From Kangiella spongicola (GTDB taxonomy: Bacteria; Pseudomonadota; Gammaproteobacteria; Enterobacterales; Kangiellaceae): a stretch of DNA of 64,000 nucleotides. Under the pieces are notes generated by a model, which was not told the origin of the DNA, did no database searches, and worked only from the letters and a program-made list of their open reading frames with translations. Location: positions 62,001-126,000 of the forward strand of contig NZ_QICH01000003.1 of assembly GCF_003194565.2 (NCBI RefSeq), given 5' to 3'. This document shows, piece after piece, positions 36,349 through 46,557 of the stretch. Positions within the stretch are counted from its first letter, which is position 1. The number at the start of each line of letters is the position of its first letter. A program made the position numbers and the translations under genes.

Positions 36349-36786
36349 ATGAAGTATGAGTTAGATATCATTATCAATAAGCCTGTGGATGAAGTGGTGG
36401 CTTTGTTTGATAACCCCGATAATTTAAAAGAATGGCAACCTGAGCTGGTGTCTTTTGAGCATGTTAGTGGCGAAGAGGGGCAACCGGGCGCAAAGTCGAA
36501 ACTGGTCTATTTGATGGGTAAAAGAAAGTGCGAAATGATAGAAACTATTGAAACGCGAAACCTGCCACAAGTGTTTACAGGAACCTATGAAACAAACGGG
36601 GTATTTAACCGAGTTGAAAACCACTTTAAAGCGGTTGACTCGGATCAGACTCACTGGAGCTCGAGCAACGAGTTTCAGTTTACAAGTTTCGGCATGAAGT
36701 TGATGGGCTTTTTTATGAAGAAAGCTTTTCCAAAACAAACTAAGCGCTACATGCAACAATTTAAAGATTTTGCAGAAAAGGAATAA
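36349..36786 (+). CDS. SRPBCC (START-like) family protein
   Basis: A 145-residue helix-grip protein: N-terminal VDEVVALFDNPDNLKEWQPEL, central beta strands, and a C-terminal long helix (MKKAFPKQTKRYMQQFKDFAE). These bind hydrophobic ligands; no specific role can be assigned. It overlaps nothing and is followed after 13 bases by the DUF502 protein gene. Confidence 0.85.
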   Translation: MKYELDIIINKPVDEVVALFDNPDNLKEWQPELVSFEHVSGEEGQPGAKSKLVYLMGKRKCEMIETIETRNLPQVFTGTYETNGVFNRVENHFKAVDSDQTHWSSSNEFQFTSFGMKLMGFFMKKAFPKQTKRYMQQFKDFAEKE

Positions 36787-36799
36787 TGACTCACCATTT

Positions 36800-37393
36800 A
36801 TGAAAACATTAAGTAAAATTTTTATACAGGGGCTTTTTGCGATCCTGCCTATTGTTTTAACCATAGCCATTATCGTTTGGTTAATAACCACTTTAGAAAC
36901 CTACCTAAGTAAGCTGCTATTGTTGGTGATGCCAGCCAGCATGTATTGGCCGGGTCTTGGTCTAATTTTGGGGATTCTTCTAATTTTTGGCCTTGGGCTA
37001 CTGATTAAGTTTTACTTGGGGCAGTTGATTATCAAGGGGCTTAACCGACTGATGGAGCGAATTCCAGTGGTTAGCGCCGTTTATAGCGCTTTTAACGATA
37101 TGGTTCGCTTTTTATCACCTTCTGAGAAAGAAGAGCTACAAAAAGCTGTTTTGGTTGAGGTTCAAGAAGGCGCAGAAGTGATTGGCTTTGTCACCAGCGA
37201 AGATGTTGAGCTTGGCGAACGTTCAGAGCTGATAGCGGTTTACATCCCCATGAGTTATCAAATCGGTGGCTTTACCCTGTTTATGCCAAGGGATAAGGTC
37301 AAGGAGTTGGACATGTCGCCGAGTGAAGCCATGAAAAAAGTCCTGACCGCTTCAATGGGTAGCGAAAAGCGCCTAACACCGGATAAAATCTAG
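36800..37393 (+). CDS. DUF502 family inner-membrane protein
   Basis: A 197-residue protein with two membrane helices (about residues 10-30 and 45-70) and a soluble C-terminal domain. IFIQGLFAILPIVLTIAI and RLMERIPVVSAVYSAFNDMVRFL are typical of DUF502. ATG 36800 is chosen over a TTG at 36770 because it matches the family N-terminus. Function is unknown in bacteria. Confidence 0.87.
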   Translation: MKTLSKIFIQGLFAILPIVLTIAIIVWLITTLETYLSKLLLLVMPASMYWPGLGLILGILLIFGLGLLIKFYLGQLIIKGLNRLMERIPVVSAVYSAFNDMVRFLSPSEKEELQKAVLVEVQEGAEVIGFVTSEDVELGERSELIAVYIPMSYQIGGFTLFMPRDKVKELDMSPSEAMKKVLTASMGSEKRLTPDKI

Positions 37394-37507
37394 ATTTCAT
37401 AAGGGTGCCATTGATGCAGTTGCTATTTGTGATGGAGTAGTCTTTTCTGTAGAATGCGCGCCTTGTCTAACCCCGTTCTGGGGTGGTTCATCTGCTCGGT
37501 ATGAAAC

Positions 37508-39079
37508 ATGATTGATTTATTAGTAAACAAAACAGCTAGCCTGAAAAATGACTTGTTGTCAGGTTTAACGGTGGCTCTGGCCTTGGTGCCTGAGGCTGTT
37601 GCCTTCGCCTTTGTCGCGAATGTTGATCCATTAGTAGGGCTTTATGCAGCCTTTATGGTGGGTTTAATCACGGCAATTTTTGGTGGCCGTCCCGGTATGA
37701 TTTCTGGTGCTACGGGCGCTTTAGCCGTAGTTATGGTGGCATTAGTTGCCGATCATGGTGTGGAATACCTGTTTGCCACAGTGGTCTTGATGGGCATTAT
37801 CCAGATGCTCGCGGGGTGGATGAAACTGGGTAAGTTGATCCGTATGGTGCCACACCCTGTAATGCTTGGCTTTGTGAATGGTCTTGCGATTGTGATTTTC
37901 CTAGCGCAATTGAAGCAGTTCGGCGTTAAAGACGAAAATGCTCCAAGCTGGTTGGATGGTACTTTCCTCGAAGGTTCTAGTATCGACGTGGCCTGGATGC
38001 AGGGCTCTGAGCTCTATTTGATGCTCGGTTTGGTGTTATTGACCATGGTCATCATCTACGTCATGCCAAAAATCACCAAAGCGATTCCTGCTTCATTGGC
38101 GGCTATTTTGGTCGTTTCAGCGTTGGTTCTTGGCTTTAATATGCCGACTAAAACCGTTGGTGATATCGCCAGTATCGGCGGTGGTTTCCCTGAATTCCAC
38201 ATTCCATCGGTGCCTTTAAACCTTGAAACTTTCAAAATCATTCTGCCTTATGCGGTGGTGCTAGCAGCGATTGGTTTGATTGAGTCTTTATTAACCTTGC
38301 GCTTGATTGATGAAATCACCGAAACACGCGGACAAGGTAACCGCGAGTGTTTCGCCCAAGGCTTGGCCAATACTGCGACCGGCTTCTTCGGTGGTATGGG
38401 CGGTTGCGCCATGATCGGACAAAGTTTGATTAACGTAAACTCGGGCGGTCGTGGTCGTGCTTCAGGTATCGCTGCAGCGTTATTCTTGTTGGCCTTTATC
38501 TTGTTTGCCTCAAGCTGGATTGAGCAGATTCCAGTTGCAGCCTTGATTGGCGTTATGTTTATTGTGGTTATTGGCACCTTTGAGTGGGCCAGTTTCCGTA
38601 TTATGCGTAAAGTTCCACGCCACGACGCTTTCGTCTTAGTCGTGGTTTCGGTAGTAACCGTAGTTACAGATTTAGCGATGGCGGTATTTGTCGGTGTGAT
38701 TCTATCGGCACTGGTTTTCGCCTGGACAAGCGCTAAGCGCGTGCGAGTTCGCCGTACTGAAAAAGATGGGAAAGCCTTTTATACGGTCCGTGGGCCTTTG
38801 TTCTTTGGCTCGACAACACATTTCGCCGAGCAATTTACGGCGCGTACCGATTTAGACGAAGTTTATATCGACTTTGCAGAGTCTCGTGTTTGGGATCACT
38901 CAGGTGTTGAAGTGATTGATTCCTTAGCGGCACGGTACGAAAAAGCGGGTAAAAAGCTCCACTTGTTACACTTAAGCCCTGACTGCATTAAGTTGCTGAA
39001 AAAAGCGGGTAATTTAGTTGAGCGAAATGCAGCTGAAGATCCTCGCTACTTTGTTGCTGATGATGCACTCGGAGGCTAA
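37508..39079 (+). CDS. SulP family anion transporter with STAS domain
   Basis: A 523-residue SLC26/SulP protein. The transmembrane core starts [23 protein letters not shown] and carries [15 protein letters not shown], the anion-site region. About twelve helices reach residue 410, followed by a cytoplasmic STAS domain ([20 protein letters not shown]). Candidate substrates are sulfate or bicarbonate; sequence alone does not decide. It is followed by the SrkA-like kinase gene seven bases later. Confidence 0.92.
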   Translation: MIDLLVNKTASLKNDLLSGLTVALALVPEAVAFAFVANVDPLVGLYAAFMVGLITAIFGGRPGMISGATGALAVVMVALVADHGVEYLFATVVLMGIIQMLAGWMKLGKLIRMVPHPVMLGFVNGLAIVIFLAQLKQFGVKDENAPSWLDGTFLEGSSIDVAWMQGSELYLMLGLVLLTMVIIYVMPKITKAIPASLAAILVVSALVLGFNMPTKTVGDIASIGGGFPEFHIPSVPLNLETFKIILPYAVVLAAIGLIESLLTLRLIDEITETRGQGNRECFAQGLANTATGFFGGMGGCAMIGQSLINVNSGGRGRASGIAAALFLLAFILFASSWIEQIPVAALIGVMFIVVIGTFEWASFRIMRKVPRHDAFVLVVVSVVTVVTDLAMAVFVGVILSALVFAWTSAKRVRVRRTEKDGKAFYTVRGPLFFGSTTHFAEQFTARTDLDEVYIDFAESRVWDHSGVEVIDSLAARYEKAGKKLHLLHLSPDCIKLLKKAGNLVERNAAEDPRYFVADDALGG

Positions 39080-39085
39080 GCAACA

Positions 39086-40090
39086 TTGACTGACGACAAT
39101 AGCATGAGCAAAGAACAGCCTTTTGCGGCGCTGACTCCAGACTTTATTTTGGACGCTGTCGAGTCGAGAGGTTTTTATTCGGATGGTCGTGCTATTGCTC
39201 TAAACAGTTACGAAAACCGAGTATTGCAGATAGGGATTGAAGACTCGAATCCTATTATTGCAAAGTTTTATCGTCCGAATCGCTGGACTAAAGCTCAGAT
39301 TTTAGAAGAGCATGATTTTTGCTTTGAGTTAGTAGAGCAGGAGCTTCCAGTGGTAGCTCCTATGCTGACTCAGGGTGAAAGCCTATTTGAATATAAGGGC
39401 TACTATTGTGCTTTATTCGAGCGTAAAGGTGGCCATGCCCCAGAACTTGATAACCTTGATAATCTTTTCACACTTGGTCGTTTTTTAGGTCGTATTCACA
39501 AAGTAGGCCAGGCTAAAACTTACGCTTTGCGCCCAGAACTCACTCCCCAAACCTATGGTCATGACAGCATCGATTATATTATCGAGCATGCTTTGCCGCC
39601 TGAGGTGAAAATGCCTTACGAAAGCTTAGCGCGCGACGTCATGAAGTTAGTGGATGAGTTGTGGCAAAAAGCCGGTCAGCAACGTTATATTCGAGTTCAT
39701 GGTGATTGCCATGTGGGGAATATTCTGTGGCGCGATGATAATCCGCATTTCGTCGATTTAGATGATTCGCGTATGGCGCCTGCGGTACAGGATGTGTGGA
39801 TGTTGCTATCTGGCGAGCGTGATCAACAACAAAAGCAGCTACTTGAAATCATTGAAGGCTACCAAGAGTTTTGTGACTTTAATGTTGCCGAGTTACAGCT
39901 GGTTGAATGCTTAAGAACTCTTCGAATGATCTATCACAGCGCTTGGTTAGCGCGTCGCTGGCATGATCCAGCGTTTAAACATGCATTTCCCTATTTCGGC
40001 TCGGTGCAATACTGGCAAGAGCAAATTCTAGACTTGCGCGTTCAGTTTGCCGAATTACAAGAAGCCCCTGTGAGTCTTCCTACATACTAA
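39086..40090 (+). CDS. srkA: Serine/threonine protein kinase SrkA/YihE-like
   Basis: A 334-residue aminoglycoside-phosphotransferase-fold kinase. The catalytic loop RVHGDCHVGNILW and Mg-binding FVDLDDSRMAPAVQDVW are complete, and the N-terminal ENRVLQIGIED, AKFYRPNRW matches YihE/SrkA. E. coli SrkA counters stress-induced cell death. GGAGG lies eleven bases before TTG 39086; ATG 39104 is an alternative start. The gene is adjacent to, and probably co-transcribed with, the SulP gene. Confidence 0.88.
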   Translation: MTDDNSMSKEQPFAALTPDFILDAVESRGFYSDGRAIALNSYENRVLQIGIEDSNPIIAKFYRPNRWTKAQILEEHDFCFELVEQELPVVAPMLTQGESLFEYKGYYCALFERKGGHAPELDNLDNLFTLGRFLGRIHKVGQAKTYALRPELTPQTYGHDSIDYIIEHALPPEVKMPYESLARDVMKLVDELWQKAGQQRYIRVHGDCHVGNILWRDDNPHFVDLDDSRMAPAVQDVWMLLSGERDQQQKQLLEIIEGYQEFCDFNVAELQLVECLRTLRMIYHSAWLARRWHDPAFKHAFPYFGSVQYWQEQILDLRVQFAELQEAPVSLPTY

Positions 40091-40193
40091 ACCCACTTTC
40101 AAGCCTGCTGGTTAGCGAAGAAGAATTCTTGGCATTGATGCAATTAGTGACCTGTTTAGTGTAAATTCAGTTTTCTCGTGCTAGTCTAAGCTC

Positions 40194-40721
40194 ATGAAAA
40201 GCACCCATCTACATTATTTATACAGAAGCCTACTGTTAGCATTAATAGCTGTGCTGCTCAGTAGTTGTGCCAGTACGCCAAAGTCATCGAGCAAAAGTAC
40301 TAAGTCTATAAACACCTTAAAGATTCAACACAGCGGTAATAAAGGCCTAACAATAGCCCAGATCGCTGAAGCTATGGTGGGGGTGGATTATCGTTATGGT
40401 GGTAGCAACCCTGAACAAGGCTTTGATTGTAGTGGGCTAGTCTATTACTCTCATACCAAAGTCGGCGAGCAGGTGCCTCGCGTTTCTTATGCGCAACTAG
40501 CAGCTTCTGACGAAGTGGCTGAAGACGACTTACAGCCCGGCGACTTACTTTTCTATCGAATCAACGGCAAGCCATCACATGTAGGAATATATATAGGCCA
40601 TGGGCGTTTTGTTCATGCGCCTTCTAGCGGGAAAAAGGTTAGTGTCAGCTCGATTGAAAATGTATACTTCAAGCCTCGCTTCATAAGAGCAGGCCGACTT
40701 TATACCGATGACGACCAGTAA
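40194..40721 (+). CDS. NlpC/P60 family lipoprotein endopeptidase
   Basis: A 175-residue C40 peptidase, predicted to cut peptidoglycan stem peptides. It has a lipobox ending LSSC (Cys25), a serine/lysine linker to about residue 50, and the catalytic Cys79 in FDCSGLVYYSH. The His is in SHVGIYIGHGRFVHAP. A size and layout like E. coli Spr/MepS. The final codons overlap the start of the GIY-YIG gene. Confidence 0.9.
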   Translation: MKSTHLHYLYRSLLLALIAVLLSSCASTPKSSSKSTKSINTLKIQHSGNKGLTIAQIAEAMVGVDYRYGGSNPEQGFDCSGLVYYSHTKVGEQVPRVSYAQLAASDEVAEDDLQPGDLLFYRINGKPSHVGIYIGHGRFVHAPSSGKKVSVSSIENVYFKPRFIRAGRLYTDDDQ

Positions 40722-41025
40722 GAACATGTCAGAACAAGAAGCACCAATGTGGCACCTATACATCTTACGTTGTAAAGATGAAACCTTATACACTGGGATT
40801 ACCAATGATCTACAACGCCGCTTCGAAGAGCATCAGTCGAACGGCCCGCGATGCGCAAAATACCTGCGTGGTCGTCAGCCTCTTACCATGATTTACCATA
40901 CCGAATTTAGCTCCAAATCTTTGGCGCTTAAAGCTGAAATCAAAGTCAAGAAACTCACAGCCAGTCAAAAGAAACTGCTTGCCTCAGGCCAGTTAGTGAT
41001 TAATGAAATAGCCGATACCCACTAG
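40708..41025 (+). CDS. GIY-YIG nuclease superfamily protein (YhbQ/UPF0213-like)
   Basis: A 105-residue single-domain protein. The GIY-YIG core is WHLYILRCKDETLYTGITNDLQRRFEEHQ with the conserved Arg, and the later LALKAEIKVKKLT supplies the Glu. It is a housekeeping-type stand-alone member, not a homing enzyme. It starts within the last codons of the NlpC gene; ATG 40726 is a possible later start. The biological role is uncertain, as related YhbQ acts on DNA in vitro. Confidence 0.87.
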   Translation: MTTSKNMSEQEAPMWHLYILRCKDETLYTGITNDLQRRFEEHQSNGPRCAKYLRGRQPLTMIYHTEFSSKSLALKAEIKVKKLTASQKKLLASGQLVINEIADTH

Positions 41026-41033
41026 GCGACATT

Positions 41034-41768
41034 ATGAAGTTTGTAGATCTAGACAGCTTTGACTATGAAAGCCTTGATGATGAGAGCTTTGACTATGAAA
41101 ACTTTGATTATGAAATAGTCCGTAGCGATCGTAAAACGCTTTCAATCGAGGTTCACCATAATCGCGTAAAAGTTAGAGCGCCTAAAAAAGCTCCTGACGA
41201 TTGGATTGAAGGATTTGTTTATCAAAAAGCCAAATGGATAGCGCGCAAGCTCGTTGAGCAAGCAGAAAGGCATCAATCACGCCTAGTCCTGGAAAACGGG
41301 CAACTGATTAGCGTATTGGGCCAACCTCTTATTATTCGAGTTAGCCAAGGCGCTAACAAAATTACCCTTACTGATGACGAGTTTTTAATCCGCAACAAAG
41401 ACCTATCGCCGAGTTCAATCGCAAAACAAATGGATCGTTGGCTTTTAAATTATGCCAAAGAAAACTTGCCACAAAAGGTGCAAGCCTGGTCAGAAATCAT
41501 GGGCCTAGAAAATAAACTGAACGGAATTCGTTTTCGTAAAACTAAAACCCAATGGGGGCATTGCACGCGAAAGGGTGTAGTACAACTCAACCAGCTCATA
41601 CTGCTAACACCGTTATACGTCATCGACTACCTCATCATCCACGAGTTAAGCCACCTAAAGCATCTTAATCACTCCAAACGCTTTTGGAGCTTGGTTGAAT
41701 CATTCTGCCCAGAGTATATAAAAGCCGAAGCTTGGTTAAAACAACAAGGGCACAGTGTTTGGTATTAA
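41034..41768 (+). CDS. YgjP-type metal-dependent hydrolase (DUF45/M48-like)
   Basis: A 244-residue zinc-peptidase-like protein with HELSHLKHLNHSKRFW, in which two His and Glu form a gluzincin site, preceded by KTQWGHCTRKGVVQLN. An unusual acidic leader at residues 3-26 holds short repeats of SFDYE, SLDDE, SFDYE and NFDYE before the conserved domain. The start could instead lie later, but the repeat reads in frame from ATG 41034. The substrate is unknown. Confidence 0.86.
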   Translation: MKFVDLDSFDYESLDDESFDYENFDYEIVRSDRKTLSIEVHHNRVKVRAPKKAPDDWIEGFVYQKAKWIARKLVEQAERHQSRLVLENGQLISVLGQPLIIRVSQGANKITLTDDEFLIRNKDLSPSSIAKQMDRWLLNYAKENLPQKVQAWSEIMGLENKLNGIRFRKTKTQWGHCTRKGVVQLNQLILLTPLYVIDYLIIHELSHLKHLNHSKRFWSLVESFCPEYIKAEAWLKQQGHSVWY

Positions 41769-41780
41769 TCAGGAAAAACT

Positions 41781-42188
41781 ATGGCTAATAATGATACCTA
41801 TAAAGTCGGAAGAGCTTTATTTGTTGCTCCGCTAATCCCTTCTCTTCTGATTGTTATGCTTTCTCTGCTATTTAGTGAAGAGTATGACGTGGCTATGTTG
41901 ACCGTGTTGTTAGTTATGACGGTTATTAGTTACATGGTAACTTTTATCATTGGCCTACCTACCTTCGCATTACTTAACAAGTTATATCACTTAAATATTA
42001 TAACCTTGTCCGTAAGTGGTGCTATTCTTGGGGCCGTATCATTAGCCGTTATCGATATATTCTTGAATCTTTATAATGAGGCTAGTCTACCGCTTTTATT
42101 CGGAGCAGTTATTGGCTTTATCACTTCCTTCATATTCGGTTTAGTCGCTGGTGTAAAAGTGCTCAATAATCATAGCCGCCGTTATTAA
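41781..42188 (+). CDS. Hypothetical inner-membrane protein
   Basis: A 135-residue very hydrophobic protein with four predicted helices (about 13-28, 36-58, 70-90, 100-125) and no recognisable motif. It follows the YgjP-type gene by twelve bases and may share its transcript. AGGAAAAACT precedes the ATG. Confidence 0.6.
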   Translation: MANNDTYKVGRALFVAPLIPSLLIVMLSLLFSEEYDVAMLTVLLVMTVISYMVTFIIGLPTFALLNKLYHLNIITLSVSGAILGAVSLAVIDIFLNLYNEASLPLLFGAVIGFITSFIFGLVAGVKVLNNHSRRY

Positions 42189-42315
42189 TACCAAGCTTTT
42201 GTGGTTGTTGTACAGAAAATAATCATAAAGACTACACAATTCCTTAGTTTTCTATTACAATTCCGCCTGAAATTTGCACTGGATTTACGTTCCAGAAAGC
42301 TGAGGAAAATTGAAA

Positions 42316-43338
42316 ATGTCGATATCTGCACCAAAAGCAGGCGAAAAGTCTATTGTTGTCTGCGCCTTATATAAATTCGTAACTCTCGAAAACTTCGAAG
42401 AAATCCGTCAACCATTGCTCGATGTCATGCTTGATAATGACGTTAAAGGTACCTTGTTACTTGCGCAAGAAGGTATTAATGGCACCATCGCTGGCACACG
42501 CCAAGGCATTGATAATGTTCTAACTTGGATTAAGAGTGACGAGCGTTTGGCTAGGCTTGATCATAAAGAGTCTTTCGAAGAGTTTATGCCGTTTTACCGC
42601 ACAAAAGTAAAACTAAAAAAAGAAATCGTCACTATGGGCGTCGAAGGTATTGACCCTAAAGAAGTGGTGGGGACTTATGTCAAGCCTAAAGATTGGAACG
42701 ATTTAATTTCTGATCCTGAAGTCTTATTGATCGATACGCGCAATGATTATGAAGTTGGGATTGGTACTTTTAAAGGTGCTGTAAACCCAAAAACAGAAAC
42801 ATTTCGTGAATTCCCTGAATACGTTAAAGAAAACTTAGATCCTAATAAGCATAAGAAGGTCGCGATGTTTTGCACCGGTGGTATCCGCTGTGAAAAATCG
42901 ACGGCTTATCTGAAAGAACAGGGCTTCGAGAACGTATTCCACTTAGAGGGCGGCATCCTAAAGTATTTAGAAGAAGTGGATAAAGAAGAGTCGATGTGGG
43001 AAGGCGAGTGCTTCGTTTTCGACAACCGCGTGGCGGTCGATCATGACTTAAAGAAAGGGCAGTATGACCAATGTCATGCTTGTCGTATGCCTATCACGGA
43101 AGAAGAAATGCAGCATGAGAAGTATGAGAAAGGTGTTAGCTGCCCACATTGCTACGATAAACAAACGCCTGAACAACGTCAGCGTTACATTGAGCGCGAA
43201 CGTCAGGTTCAGTTAGCTAAAGCTCGCGGTGAGAAGCATATCGGTTCGGAAGTTATAACAGCCATTGCAAAGCGTCGTCAGTGGAAGAAACAATCAAGAG
43301 CGCAGCAAGCTAACAAAAGCCAATCAAAGGCCAGTTAG
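42316..43338 (+). CDS. trhO: tRNA U34 hydroxylase, rhodanese family
   Basis: A 340-residue TrhO (YceA) protein that makes 5-hydroxyuridine at tRNA wobble position 34, independent of the prephenate route. The N-terminal ferredoxin-like region holds [13 protein letters not shown]. The rhodanese domain has the loop [12 protein letters not shown] with the catalytic Cys, and the C-terminal CHACRMP and CPHCYD provide a zinc-binding pair. ATG 42316 is taken rather than TTG 42310. It precedes arfB by six bases. Confidence 0.94.
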   Translation: MSISAPKAGEKSIVVCALYKFVTLENFEEIRQPLLDVMLDNDVKGTLLLAQEGINGTIAGTRQGIDNVLTWIKSDERLARLDHKESFEEFMPFYRTKVKLKKEIVTMGVEGIDPKEVVGTYVKPKDWNDLISDPEVLLIDTRNDYEVGIGTFKGAVNPKTETFREFPEYVKENLDPNKHKKVAMFCTGGIRCEKSTAYLKEQGFENVFHLEGGILKYLEEVDKEESMWEGECFVFDNRVAVDHDLKKGQYDQCHACRMPITEEEMQHEKYEKGVSCPHCYDKQTPEQRQRYIERERQVQLAKARGEKHIGSEVITAIAKRRQWKKQSRAQQANKSQSKAS

Positions 43339-43344
43339 TTCTTA

Positions 43345-43761
43345 ATGTCTTTGTTTATTAGCAAAAATATATCCTTAGGTGATCATGAAATTGACTTACA
43401 GGCCATTCGCGCGCAGGGCGCGGGTGGTCAAAACGTCAACAAGGTCGCCTCGGCGATCCACCTTCGCTTTGATATCGCACATTCTTCGTTACCTAAGGAA
43501 GTTAAAGAGCGACTGTTAAAAAGTAATGACTCTCGAATCACAACAGAGGGTGTTCTTATTATCAAGGCGCAATCCTTCCGCACCCAAGAACGCAACCGTG
43601 ACGACGCGATTAAGCGCTTACGAGAAGCGATTCAGCGTTGTTTAAAAGCGCCAAAAAAGCGAATTCCTACCAAACCCTCGAAGGCTGCAAAACGCCGACG
43701 TTTAGAAAATAAAAAACAAAAAGGGCAGAAAAAATCTTTGCGTGGCAAAGTGGATTTTTAA
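43345..43761 (+). CDS. arfB: Alternative ribosome-rescue factor ArfB
   Basis: A 138-residue stalled-ribosome peptidyl-tRNA hydrolase. The GGQ catalytic motif is at 27-29 in RAQGAGGQNVNKV, followed by SAIHLRFDI. The basic C-terminal tail (PSKAAKRRRLENKKQKGQKKSLRGK in outline) would enter the mRNA tunnel of a stalled ribosome, which separates ArfB from true release factors. It appears to be co-transcribed with trhO. Confidence 0.94.
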   Translation: MSLFISKNISLGDHEIDLQAIRAQGAGGQNVNKVASAIHLRFDIAHSSLPKEVKERLLKSNDSRITTEGVLIIKAQSFRTQERNRDDAIKRLREAIQRCLKAPKKRIPTKPSKAAKRRRLENKKQKGQKKSLRGKVDF

Positions 43762-43906
43762 AAACTATTGAAGATATTGTAATGATGGTAACTGTCAATT
43801 CTTTACAATTGTTAAAATCTAGTTCCTTGCATCCCGCCTATAACTCCTTATATTAAATAGTAAGTTGTTCTTAAATCGAAAGTTACATTAACTTAAGGAG
43901 AGATTT

Positions 43907-44086
43907 ATGGCAGAGTTCAAGAAGTCAAAAGATAAAGTGATTGCAGGGGTTTGTGGCGGTATTGCAAAGTGGTTAGGTTGGGATACTTCGCTAACACGGA
44001 TTCTCTACACATTGCTGACTATTTTTACTGCTTTTGCGGGTGTAATCATTTACATTATTTTGTGGATTGTCATGCCTAATGAATAA
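43907..44086 (+). CDS. PspC domain protein
   Basis: A 59-residue protein: a short basic start, KDKVIAGVCGGIAKWLGWDTSLTRI, then a hydrophobic helix and WIVMPNE. This is the entire PspC domain. GGAGAG ends five bases before ATG 43907. In phage-shock systems PspC senses membrane stress, but no pspA or pspB is adjacent, so this stand-alone copy may act elsewhere. Confidence 0.85.
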   Translation: MAEFKKSKDKVIAGVCGGIAKWLGWDTSLTRILYTLLTIFTAFAGVIIYIILWIVMPNE

Positions 44087-44117
44087 CAGCGTGGCAAAAA
44101 ATTAATAAGAGGTATCT

Positions 44118-44591
44118 ATGATAAAAGTCGGTGATAAATTGCCAAATGTTACGGTAAAGGTTATGGGGAAAGATGGTCCTGAAGATATTAAAACGGATCA
44201 AATATTTTCTGGAAAAAAAGTTGTTCTGTTTGCAGTGCCCGGTGCTTTCACTCCAACCTGCTCGGCAGCTCACTTACCAGGATTCGTTGTCAACTACGAT
44301 CAAATTATAGAAAAGGGCGTTGATACCGTAGCTTGTATGTCGGTTAACGATGTTTTTGTTATGGATGCTTGGGAAAAAGACCAGAATGCAGAGAATTTAC
44401 TCATGGTTGCCGATGGTAATGCTGACTTTGCTGAAGCATTAGGTCTTGATATGGACGGCACTGGCTTTGGCATGGGCGTTCGTTCGAAGCGTTTCGCCAT
44501 GATTGCTGAAGATGGCGTAGTGACTGCGCTTGAAGTAGATGAGAAGGGCTTCGAGAAAAGCTCAGCAGAGAATATTCTCTCACTACTTTAA
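44118..44591 (+). CDS. Peroxiredoxin, Prx5 type
   Basis: A 157-residue thiol peroxidase that reduces hydroperoxides. The peroxidatic Cys48 lies in VPGAFTPTCSAAHLPGF. The C-terminal block GLGMRSKRFAM is reflected here as GMGVRSKRFAMIAEDG. Its natural terminator has been split by the mobile unit that begins 38 bases after the stop codon. Confidence 0.9.
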   Translation: MIKVGDKLPNVTVKVMGKDGPEDIKTDQIFSGKKVVLFAVPGAFTPTCSAAHLPGFVVNYDQIIEKGVDTVACMSVNDVFVMDAWEKDQNAENLLMVADGNADFAEALGLDMDGTGFGMGVRSKRFAMIAEDGVVTALEVDEKGFEKSSAENILSLL

Positions 44592-44610
44592 GTCCTACAG
44601 TAGACAATTA

Positions 44611-44628
44611 AAAAAGCCACCCTCAGGT
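44611..44628. terminator. Left half of a split bidirectional terminator
   Basis: AAAAAAGCCACC followed by CTCA. The matching GGTGGCTTTTTT now lies at 54090-54101. Joining the two halves through one CCCTCAGGT restores a 12-bp stem with a 4-base loop, which once ended both the peroxiredoxin and mlaC transcripts. Confidence 0.8.
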
Positions 44629-44653
44629 CAAGGGGTTCAGTAAAACTGGACTT
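44629..44653 (+). repeat. Left terminal inverted repeat
   Basis: 25 bp, exact inverse of 54059-54083. It contains an imperfect dyad, GTTCAGT-AAA-ACTGGAC, which could be the transposase binding site. Confidence 0.92.
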
Positions 44654-45738
44654 ATTTGGCCGGGCTAATTAATATGAACCTCGTATATAAGGAAATTTAT
44701 ACTAGGGTCTTTTTCATTGTCCAACCAAAAATCTAGTCAGAAACGAAATTGAATACCTCCTGAATTCGAAGGTATGCAGGTTAACTCGTGTAAAAATTTA
44801 CGCTGTGAGAATTTTGGTGTACCGGCAAGTAACTCTCGGAACGACCCAAACTACAGAGTCTCAGGCTCAGCGAAGCCTGTTTTAAGTAATCAAAGGTCAA
44901 AAAAAATCCAAAGGCCTTCAACTCGAGTAATTATCTGCAAAAAATGTAAGCAGTCAGTATCATTAAAAAACAACCAAGCTATTGTTGAAACAGGCCGCTC
45001 ATTATTGTGGCATCCAGATAATTTATGTTGCCCTAATCATGACTGCACCAACCATATCAATGCATTGAGTGTCAGTGATCACCCGAAGCAATACCTAAAA
45101 AAAGGAAAAACTGATACTGGGAATCAGCGCTGGGGCTGTAAAGAATGTGGTAAGCGATTTGTTATCACAAGAAACGAGCAACATCCAAGTAGAGGGCCAT
45201 ACTCACACCTGTACATCCCAACAATTAACCATGTATTGAATAGCAATAAAATTAAAAGGATAATGGAGGTGCTGGATATTCACCCTCAGGTGATCTATGA
45301 CAATATTGAGAAAGCCTATAAAGCATGCGTGCGCTTTAATAGACAAAGGGAAGCAAAGCTAAAACATATAGGTGAAAAGCAAAAGAAGAATTTTCTCTGT
45401 ACCGATAGACAAACCTACATGATTAACTGGCGCCGAAGGTTTGATAGAAGAAATATTGCTATCCGCTCTACCGCTACTGCTGACTGCTCTAGCAGTTATA
45501 TTTTCCCTGTCCATACTACTTATGACCCTCATGCAGATAGAGAAATAATTCATAAGGTTTCACACCAACGTGGTGATCAAGACTTCACTTCTGCTCTTCG
45601 CAGATACTCTCAGTACTGGTTAGACGATGACTACAACCTGCAAGAACATGGCAAAAAGTTCCCCAGTACCTTATTAAGCGATGTAGACCCTTGACCTTTC
45701 CCCTACATTAGTACCATGGCTTTGATGAGATTTTCATT

Positions 45739-46557
45739 CTAAGCTGCCTGTTTAGCAAACGCCACAGGCGTCATGTAATTTAATGAACTGTGTGGGCGTT
45801 CATGGTTGTAGTGATAACGCCACTGCTCTATCTGCTTTTTAGCTTCTTCAAGACTTCGAAACCAATGCTGATTAAGGCAACCGTCTCTAAACTTACCATT
45901 AAGACTTTCTACAAATGCATTTTGTGTCGGTTTTCCTGGTTGAATGAAGCTCAGCTTTACACCGCTATCTTCCGACCAAAAGAACATAGCTTTACTGGTA
46001 AATTCGGGGCCATTATCACAAACCAGGTTTTTTGGTTTCCCTCGCTGCTCAATCAGTTCATTGAGAAAGCGTGCAACCTGCTGACCCGAGATGGACACAG
46101 AGACCAACTGACCTATCATTTCTCTTGAAAAATCATCCACGATATTAAGCACCCTGAAACGGCGGCCATTACTGAGTTGATCAGATACAAAGTCCATCGA
46201 CCATCGTTCGTCTGCCTTCAATGGCGTGTCCATCACAACTCTGGGGCGAGTCAGTTTCTTACGCTTCTTAGTACGCACCTGCAGCTTTTCCTCGGTGTAA
46301 AGCCGATATGTCCGCTTCTTATTAATGACCAGTCCCTCAGCCTTAAGCAGGTTGTGCAACAATAAATAGCCATAGCGTGGGTATTGACTAGCCAGCTCTT
46401 TGAGCCGTAGCCTAAGGCGCTGCTCATCCTTAACCTTTGCCTGATAGCGGAAACCGCTACGACTCAACCCCACAAGCTGACAAGAGCGCCTTTCACTTAC
46501 CGCAAAGCCTGTTTTAAGATGGTTAATCACACTCTTCTTGCTCGCAGGGCCTACCAC
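45739..46557 (-). CDS. IS3-family transposase, orfB
   Basis: The catalytic rve integrase domain in 272 residues. The DDE residues are visible in WSMDFVSDQL, LVCDNGPEFTS and NAFVESLNGKFRDGCL. The C-terminus HYNHERPHSSLNYMTPVAFA is typical. It is normally made as a fusion with OrfA by -1 frameshifting at 46557-46563; the listed GTG start at 46557 is only the frame's beginning. Confidence 0.95.
   Translation of the reverse strand: MVGPASKKSVINHLKTGFAVSERRSCQLVGLSRSGFRYQAKVKDEQRLRLRLKELASQYPRYGYLLLHNLLKAEGLVINKKRTYRLYTEEKLQVRTKKRKKLTRPRVVMDTPLKADERWSMDFVSDQLSNGRRFRVLNIVDDFSREMIGQLVSVSISGQQVARFLNELIEQRGKPKNLVCDNGPEFTSKAMFFWSEDSGVKLSFIQPGKPTQNAFVESLNGKFRDGCLNQHWFRSLEEAKKQIEQWRYHYNHERPHSSLNYMTPVAFAKQAA

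Noticed and set aside
40708-41025. GIY-YIG gene as a homing endonuclease or mobile element
   Set aside because: It is a 105-residue single domain of the housekeeping UPF0213 kind, inside an ordinary gene series with no intron or element ends.
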